Shown here piece by piece: positions 6,581 through 10,029 of a DNA stretch of 10,029 bases. This DNA is from an uncultured Helicobacteraceae bacterium. GTDB lineage: Bacteria; Campylobacterota; Campylobacteria; Campylobacterales; UBA6016. Position 1 is the stretch's first letter, and every line of letters begins with the position of its first letter. The stretch lies in assembly GCA_937973585.1 (NCBI GenBank), contig CALJKN010000056.1, positions 1 to 10,029 on the forward strand, given 5' to 3'. A program made the position numbers and the translations under genes. Below the pieces are notes generated by a model, which saw only the letters and a list, made by a program, of their open reading frames with translations, searched no databases and was not told the DNA's origin.

Positions 6581-7126
6581 ATGGCATCAGTACTTTTTAA
6601 AGGCAATCCGGTAAACCTAGAGGGAACGGAAGTAAACGTAGGGGATAAAGCTCCGGCAATAACTCTTCCAAATAAAGGTCTTGCAGATGTAGTAATCGGC
6701 GGCGCAAGCGACTCTATCCAAGTAATCGTGGCGGTTCCATCCCTTGATACCCCTGTATGTGCTTCTGAAACTAGAAAATTCAACGTTGAAGCTGCAAAAA
6801 TCAACGGTGCGAAAGTCCAAATCGTTTCTATGGATCTTCCGTTTGCGGCAGGTAGATTTTGTACTACCGAAGGGATCGAAAATCTTGACGTATGCTCTGA
6901 CTTTAGAGGCAAAGAGTTTGCAAAAGCTTACGGAGTGCTAATAGGCGAAGGTGTGCTTAGAGGACTTACTGCTAGAGCAATATTTGTTGTTGATAAAGCG
7001 GGAACAGTAGTTTACAAAGAGCTTGTAAGCGAAGTAACGGCAGAGCCAAACTATGATGCTGCCCTTGAGGCTGCAAAAGCTGCGGGCGCTACAGGTTCTA
7101 CTTGCTGCGGCGGCGGTTGCCATTAA
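6581..7126 (+). CDS. tpx: Thiol peroxidase Tpx (atypical 2-Cys peroxiredoxin) with Cys-rich C-terminal tail
   Basis: Tpx reduces hydrogen and alkyl hydroperoxides through a catalytic cysteine that forms an intramolecular disulfide, recycled by thioredoxin. The 181-residue protein has the peroxidatic motif PSLDTPVC with C60, and resolving C94 in GRFCTTEGI, which is the classic Tpx spacing. D/R-rich FRG at 108-110 and RAIFVVDKAG at 132-141 complete the thioredoxin-like fold. The core ends at about residue 168, roughly the family length. Beyond it is an Ala/Gly linker and the ending TGSTCCGGGCH (C175, C176, C180, H181), which is not part of ordinary Tpx. C105 is a further non-catalytic cysteine. 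A strong AAGGAG lies nine bases before the ATG, consistent with high expression. It is convergent with murB across a hairpin-rich gap. Confidence 0.96.
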   Translation: MASVLFKGNPVNLEGTEVNVGDKAPAITLPNKGLADVVIGGASDSIQVIVAVPSLDTPVCASETRKFNVEAAKINGAKVQIVSMDLPFAAGRFCTTEGIENLDVCSDFRGKEFAKAYGVLIGEGVLRGLTARAIFVVDKAGTVVYKELVSEVTAEPNYDAALEAAKAAGATGSTCCGGGCH

Positions 7127-7141
7127 CAACCTTTTACAGTA

Positions 7142-7170
7142 CGCTAAGACGGGCGAAGCCCGTCTTAGCG
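7142..7170. terminator. Perfect 13-bp hairpin between convergent tpx and murB (candidate bidirectional 3'-end structure)
   Basis: CGCTAAGACGGGC at 7142-7154 and its exact reverse complement at 7158-7170 flank a three-base GAA loop. The stem is GC-rich and 16 bases after the tpx stop. Neither strand has a U-run after the stem, so it is not a textbook intrinsic terminator. It could still act as a 3'-end stabiliser or a Rho-assisted or bidirectional stop for the two converging transcripts. The inverted repeat is certain; the terminator role is inference. Confidence 0.55.
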
Positions 7171-7172
7171 GC

Positions 7173-7190
7173 AGGGACATAAATGTCCCT
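7173..7190. repeat. Inverted repeat AGGGACAT / ATGTCCCT
   Basis: A second hairpin only two bases after the first: AGGGACAT at 7173-7180 and ATGTCCCT at 7183-7190 separated by AA, giving an eight-base stem (in RNA probably seven pairs closing a TAAA loop). It can be extended by GC at 7171-7172 with GC at 7192-7193 if one base is bulged. No T-run follows on either strand. Confidence 0.5.
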
Positions 7191-7208
7191 TGCATCCCCC
7201 TAAAGCTA

Positions 7209-7222
7209 CCCGCTTAAGCGGG
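7209..7222. repeat. Perfect 14-bp palindrome CCCGCTTAAGCGGG
   Basis: A third symmetrical element in the same 102-base gap, seven bases before the murB stop codon. As DNA it is a perfect two-fold palindrome without a loop, which suits a dimeric protein binding site. As RNA it would fold as a short GC stem (CCCGC/GCGGG) with a TTAA loop. No function can be assigned from sequence alone. Confidence 0.5.
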
Positions 7223-7228
7223 AGATTT

Positions 7229-8011
7229 CTAAACTATCTTTACTTCTAATTCTAGGTTTATGCCGGAATTTTCAAATACTTTTTTTTGTGCAAGCTCTAT
7301 GATTTCTAGTGCATCCTCTACAGTCCCATCCCCTAGGTTTACCAGAAAATTAGCGTGAATATCGCTAAAAGCCATACCGCCGATTCGGTATCCTTTCATT
7401 CCGGCCTCCTCAATGAGTTTTCCGGCAAAGTTTCCGACCGGATTTTTAAAACAGCTTCCGGCGCTTGGGTTTTTCGGTTGGTTTTTTCGTGCGTTTTTGA
7501 GCTCTTCAAATAATTGTGCATCAAACCCTTTGTTTTTTGCGTCAAATACCGCCTCCAAAGCGATACCGCCCAGAGCGGCAAATCTGTAACCGTGGCTTAT
7601 CTCGTTTTTTTGTTTATATCCGTCTGCAAATTTTACGGCAACTATATTATTAAATATCTCCTGCCCTCTTAATCCCGCATTCATCGATAGCATTCCGCCT
7701 ATAGTACCGGGCAAGCCGCCTAAAAACTCAAATCCGGCCAAGTTGTTTTTTTTGGCAAAGCTAAAGACTCTACCGCCGGTCGTGGCCGCTCCAACATAGA
7801 GCCTGCCGTCTTTTAGCTCTATATAATCGAATTCATCGCCTAAAACGGCCAAATTTTTGTTTTTTCCGGTAACTATGAGGTTGTACGCACCGCCTATAAT
7901 AATACCGTCAAAAGTGGCGGCATCCTGCCCGTTTTGGATTACCGATATATCCATTGTGGAGCCTAATTTTATAGAGGAGTATTTTGAAAAATCAATCGTT
8001 TTTTGAGTCAT
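7229..8011 (-). CDS. murB: UDP-N-acetylenolpyruvoylglucosamine reductase MurB
   Basis: MurB is the cytoplasmic FAD enzyme that uses NADPH to reduce UDP-GlcNAc-enolpyruvate to UDP-MurNAc in peptidoglycan precursor synthesis. The 260-residue protein is the short form typical of Campylobacterota: FLGGLPGTIGGMLSMNAG at 96-113 (FAD binding), GSCFKNP at 185-191 with the proton-donating Ser/Cys position, FSDIHANFLVNLG at 215-227 and the C-terminal ELEVKIV with the conserved Glu (E254/E256). The N-terminal TIDFSKYSSIKLG matches Helicobacter MurB, supporting the ATG at 8011. This start follows the fliQ stop with no gap (TAAATG), and no Shine-Dalgarno is visible upstream, so translation probably depends on re-initiation by ribosomes finishing fliQ. 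It is the last gene of the mqnD-fliQ-murB operon. Confidence 0.96.
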   Translation of the reverse strand: MTQKTIDFSKYSSIKLGSTMDISVIQNGQDAATFDGIIIGGAYNLIVTGKNKNLAVLGDEFDYIELKDGRLYVGAATTGGRVFSFAKKNNLAGFEFLGGLPGTIGGMLSMNAGLRGQEIFNNIVAVKFADGYKQKNEISHGYRFAALGGIALEAVFDAKNKGFDAQLFEELKNARKNQPKNPSAGSCFKNPVGNFAGKLIEEAGMKGYRIGGMAFSDIHANFLVNLGDGTVEDALEIIELAQKKVFENSGINLELEVKIV

Positions 8012-8284
8012 TTAAAACGAAAAAGTGGGGATCATCCGGAAGATTCTGGTTGTAAAGTCTATCATCTCATTCATCATCCACGGCATAGTAAAAACCATTA
8101 CCCCTGCCGTGAAAATAACTTTAGGTAAAAAAGTCAGAGTAGCCTCGTTGATCTGAGTGGTTGCCTGAAAAATACTGATTGCAAGCCCCGCCAAAAGCCC
8201 CGCCAAAAGCATCGGCATAGATATAACAAGGGCGATCTTCATCGTCTCCATAGTTATAGCTATTAGTTTCCCCTCCATTTCCAT
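8012..8284 (-). CDS. fliQ: Flagellar export apparatus protein FliQ
   Basis: FliQ is an inner-membrane component of the flagellar type III export gate (with FliP and FliR) in the basal body. The 90-residue protein has two hydrophobic segments, about 16-38 and 52-72, and between them the hallmark SIFQATTQINEATLTFLPK at 37-55. This, together with the overall match to Helicobacter FliQ, makes it flagellar rather than an injectisome SctS. The ATG at 8284 is chosen because an AGGGGG Shine-Dalgarno lies seven bases upstream; a second ATG two codons later (8278) is possible. It is 13 bases downstream of mqnD and abuts murB. No other flagellar gene is in the window, so fliQ sits here in a housekeeping operon; the fliQ-murB pair is, as I recall, also found in Campylobacter and Helicobacter. 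Confidence 0.96.
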   Translation of the reverse strand: MEMEGKLIAITMETMKIALVISMPMLLAGLLAGLAISIFQATTQINEATLTFLPKVIFTAGVMVFTMPWMMNEMIDFTTRIFRMIPTFSF

Positions 8285-8297
8285 TTGTTGTCCCCCT

Positions 8298-9158
8298 CTA
8301 ACAAAATCTATAGTCTATATATTCTCTCGGCAAAAGCATATCGTTTGCGGTTATTTTTTCGTCGTAAAACCCAAAATTATAACCTATTTCAAATAGCTTA
8401 TCAATAGCCGCCGTAGATGTCTCGTCTAGCTCTTTTGAGCGTTCATTTGCATACATTGAAAGGTATTTTTCGAGTTTTGCCTCGTCTACCCTGATAAGCT
8501 CCCTTTCGAAAAGCATTTTGGAGAGGAGTTTTTGGTGTTTTACCGCTATGTCAACCCCGCTTGTTAGTATTTGTTCGATTTTTACGGCACGAAGGAGCGG
8601 AATACTTCTTCTAATCGCCATTCCGCCGAGAGGGAGCGGCAATAACGGCTCAAAAGAGCGCCAAATCTCAAATATCTCTCTCTCTACCTCAAGCTCATCC
8701 GAGTATGTAAGTATCGCCTCATGGATCAAAACTCCGGCATCTACGATTCCGTCAAGTACCGCTTTTTCTATCTCCAAAAAGTTCATATATGTCGGTCTTG
8801 CATCCGGATAAGCGATTTTAAATAGCATGGCGTTGGTGGTGTATCGGCCGCTTAGAGCCACTTTGAAGTTTTTTTTCAGCTTTGCACCTTTTTTTTTGAC
8901 CAGCTTAGGCCCGTATCCCTCTCCAAAGCTCATGGCGCACCGGAGCAAAGCGTATTCGTCTTTTATAAACGGGTAAGCCCCAAAGCTAACGGCGCTAACG
9001 TCGTAAGTTCCATTCATGGCTTCAACGTTTAGCGTCTCTATATCGAGCGGAGTATTTGAGAACTCCATCCCGTCGGTATCGACCCATCCGAATTTAACGG
9101 CATAGTACATAAATATATCGTCTGCATCGGGTGAATGGGCAACTGTGATTTTAGGCAT
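8298..9158 (-). CDS. mqnD: 1,4-dihydroxy-6-naphthoate synthase MqnD (futalosine menaquinone pathway)
   Basis: MqnD converts cyclic dehypoxanthinyl futalosine to 1,4-dihydroxy-6-naphthoate in the alternative menaquinone pathway used by Campylobacterota. The 286-residue protein has a periplasmic-binding-protein-like fold. Motifs seen: AHSPDADDIFMY at 7-18, SFGEGYGPKL at 77-86, LSGRYTTNAMLFK at 102-114, GVLIHEAIL at 142-150 with H146 at the catalytic His position, and LLPREYIDYRF at the C-terminus. The ATG at 9158 is preferred over the in-frame TTG at 9206, because MPKITVAHSPDADD is the normal family start and AAGAGAGAG precedes it; the 16-residue extension is low-complexity and covers the leader. 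It is the first gene of a minus-strand operon with fliQ and murB. Other mqn genes are not in the window. Confidence 0.95.
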   Translation of the reverse strand: MPKITVAHSPDADDIFMYYAVKFGWVDTDGMEFSNTPLDIETLNVEAMNGTYDVSAVSFGAYPFIKDEYALLRCAMSFGEGYGPKLVKKKGAKLKKNFKVALSGRYTTNAMLFKIAYPDARPTYMNFLEIEKAVLDGIVDAGVLIHEAILTYSDELEVEREIFEIWRSFEPLLPLPLGGMAIRRSIPLLRAVKIEQILTSGVDIAVKHQKLLSKMLFERELIRVDEAKLEKYLSMYANERSKELDETSTAAIDKLFEIGYNFGFYDEKITANDMLLPREYIDYRFC

Positions 9159-9254
9159 ATCTCTCTCTTGTTTTTGGGTGATTTTACCCCTCTCTCCTTT
9201 AAGCAAACGAGTGTTAACATAATTTTAAAATCTAAAAAACAGGGTCGAATCCGT
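9159..9254. promoter_or_regulatory. Divergent mqnD / recA promoter region
   Basis: A 96-base divergent gap. It contains the palindrome ATTTTAAAAT at 9222-9231, which presents a TAAAAT -10-like hexamer on both strands, and close by the perfect palindrome TGTTAACA at 9212-9219. A recA transcript using 9226-9231 would begin about 9238 and have a short leader with only a weak AGGG ten bases before the ATG. On the mqnD side an AAAGGAG at 9200-9194 is too far (about 35 bases) from the mqnD ATG to serve it. I see no CTG-N10-CAG LexA-type box. All promoter assignments are by eye. Confidence 0.38.
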
Positions 9255-10029
9255 ATGGACGAAAGTAAGAAAAAATCTCTCGAACTTGCTATCAAGCAAA
9301 TAGACAAAGCTTTTGGAAAAGGGGCTTTGATGAGGCTAGGGGATAAAGCCGAGGAGAATATCGAGGCTATCTCTACAGGTTCATTGGGGCTTGATTTGGC
9401 TCTTGGAATCGGAGGGGTTCCAAAGGGTAGAATCATTGAGATATATGGTCCGGAATCCTCTGGGAAAACTACTCTAACGCTCCATATAGTAGCTGAAGCA
9501 CAAAGACAAGGCGGTGTGTGCGCATTTGTGGACGCCGAACACGCCCTTGATGTCAAGTATGCGAAAAACCTAGGGGTTGATACCGATAACCTGCTGGTAT
9601 CTCAGCCGGATTTTGGCGAACAGGCTCTTGAGATTGTAGAGACTCTGGCTAGAAGCGGTGCCGTAGACGTAATAGTCGTGGACTCCGTAGCGGCTCTGAC
9701 TCCAAAAGCAGAGATAGAGGGCGATATGGGCGACAGCCATATGGGGCTTCAGGCTAGACTAATGAGTCAGGCTCTTAGAAAACTTGCCGGCGTACTCCAC
9801 AAGATGAATACGACAGTAATTTTTATAAACCAGATAAGACAAAAAATCGGTGGTATGAGTTATGGAAATAACGAGACGACAACCGGTGGAAATGCTCTGA
9901 AGTTTTACGCATCGGTAAGGGTAGACATTAGAAAGATACAAAGCCTAAAGCAGGGTGAAGATGTTATAGGTAACAGGGTTAAGGCCAAGGTTATAAAAAA
10001 TAAAGTTGCGCCGCCGTTTAGGCAAGCGG
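9255..10029 (+). CDS. recA: Recombinase RecA (3'-truncated by window end)
   Basis: RecA forms ATP-dependent filaments on single-stranded DNA and drives homologous recombination and repair. The frame runs uninterrupted from ATG 9255 to the edge: 258 codons of a protein usually about 345-350 long, ending just after VAPPFRQA. Motifs: Walker A GPESSGKT at 65-72, DAEHALD at 93-99, Walker B VIVVDS at 139-144, loop L1 around EGDMGDSHMG at 155-164, and loop L2 from INQIRQKIGG to ETTTGGNALKFYASVR. L2 carries one extra residue relative to E. coli (as in Helicobacter) and has Gln196 and Asn206 where Met or Glu and Pro are usual. The Shine-Dalgarno is weak (AGGG at 9241-9244). It is divergent from mqnD. 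The missing part is simply outside the window. Confidence 0.97.
   Translation, partial: MDESKKKSLELAIKQIDKAFGKGALMRLGDKAEENIEAISTGSLGLDLALGIGGVPKGRIIEIYGPESSGKTTLTLHIVAEAQRQGGVCAFVDAEHALDVKYAKNLGVDTDNLLVSQPDFGEQALEIVETLARSGAVDVIVVDSVAALTPKAEIEGDMGDSHMGLQARLMSQALRKLAGVLHKMNTTVIFINQIRQKIGGMSYGNNETTTGGNALKFYASVRVDIRKIQSLKQGEDVIGNRVKAKVIKNKVAPPFRQA

Noticed and set aside
9159..9206. TTG-initiated 16-residue extension of MqnD
   Set aside because: It has low-complexity content, and family members start at MPKITVAHSPDADD; the segment is better read as untranslated leader.
1..10029. Mobile elements, CRISPR arrays, tRNA/rRNA genes, prophage or defence islands
   Set aside because: No transposase, integrase, direct-repeat array, tRNA cloverleaf or rRNA sequence was found; genes are contiguous core functions at high coding density with uniform codon use.

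Overview
The window looks like chromosomal DNA from a Campylobacterota (formerly Epsilonproteobacteria) bacterium, probably a free-living, flagellated relative of Sulfurimonas, Sulfurovum or Sulfuricurvum rather than a host-adapted Campylobacter or Helicobacter. The reasons are the protein types (about 437-residue NFACT protein, 328-residue TsaD starting MILSIESSCDD, 260-residue MurB, FliQ, MqnD of the futalosine menaquinone route) and a gene order, NFACT - small acidic protein - cdsA - dxr - X - tsaD, that matches from memory a block in Campylobacter jejuni. Base composition is moderate (low-to-mid 40s % GC by eye), and I saw no compositional break, insertion sequence, tRNA, rRNA or CRISPR array. 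The genus is not resolved.

Layout from left to right. (1) Minus strand, 1-1374: leuC, followed in the transcription direction by the first 37 codons of a small unrecognised frame that runs off the left edge. (2) Plus strand, 1446-6516: a tightly packed, partly overlapping cluster of NFACT/RqcH-like protein, acidic 120-residue protein, cdsA, dxr, an RBBP9-like alpha/beta hydrolase and tsaD. (3) Plus strand, 6581-7126: tpx, with its own leader and Shine-Dalgarno site and an unusual Cys-rich C-terminus. (4) 7127-7228: a convergent gap holding three inverted repeats. (5) Minus strand, 9158-7229: the mqnD-fliQ-murB operon. (6) Plus strand, 9255 to the end: recA, divergent from mqnD and cut at codon 258.

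Functionally most of this is core housekeeping: leucine synthesis (LeuC), rescue of stalled ribosomes (NFACT), phospholipid precursor CDP-diacylglycerol (CdsA), isoprenoid precursors (Dxr), tRNA t6A modification (TsaD), peroxide defence (Tpx), menaquinone (MqnD), flagellar export (FliQ), cell wall (MurB) and recombination (RecA). CdsA, Dxr, MurB and MqnD all feed the membrane and envelope.

I found no evidence for a whole new system. The points most worth a second look are the CC-GGG-CH tail on Tpx, the RBBP9-like hydrolase inside an otherwise conserved block, the small acidic protein between the NFACT gene and cdsA, the hairpin cluster at 7142-7222, and the altered residues in NFACT (DK for DR) and RecA loop L2.
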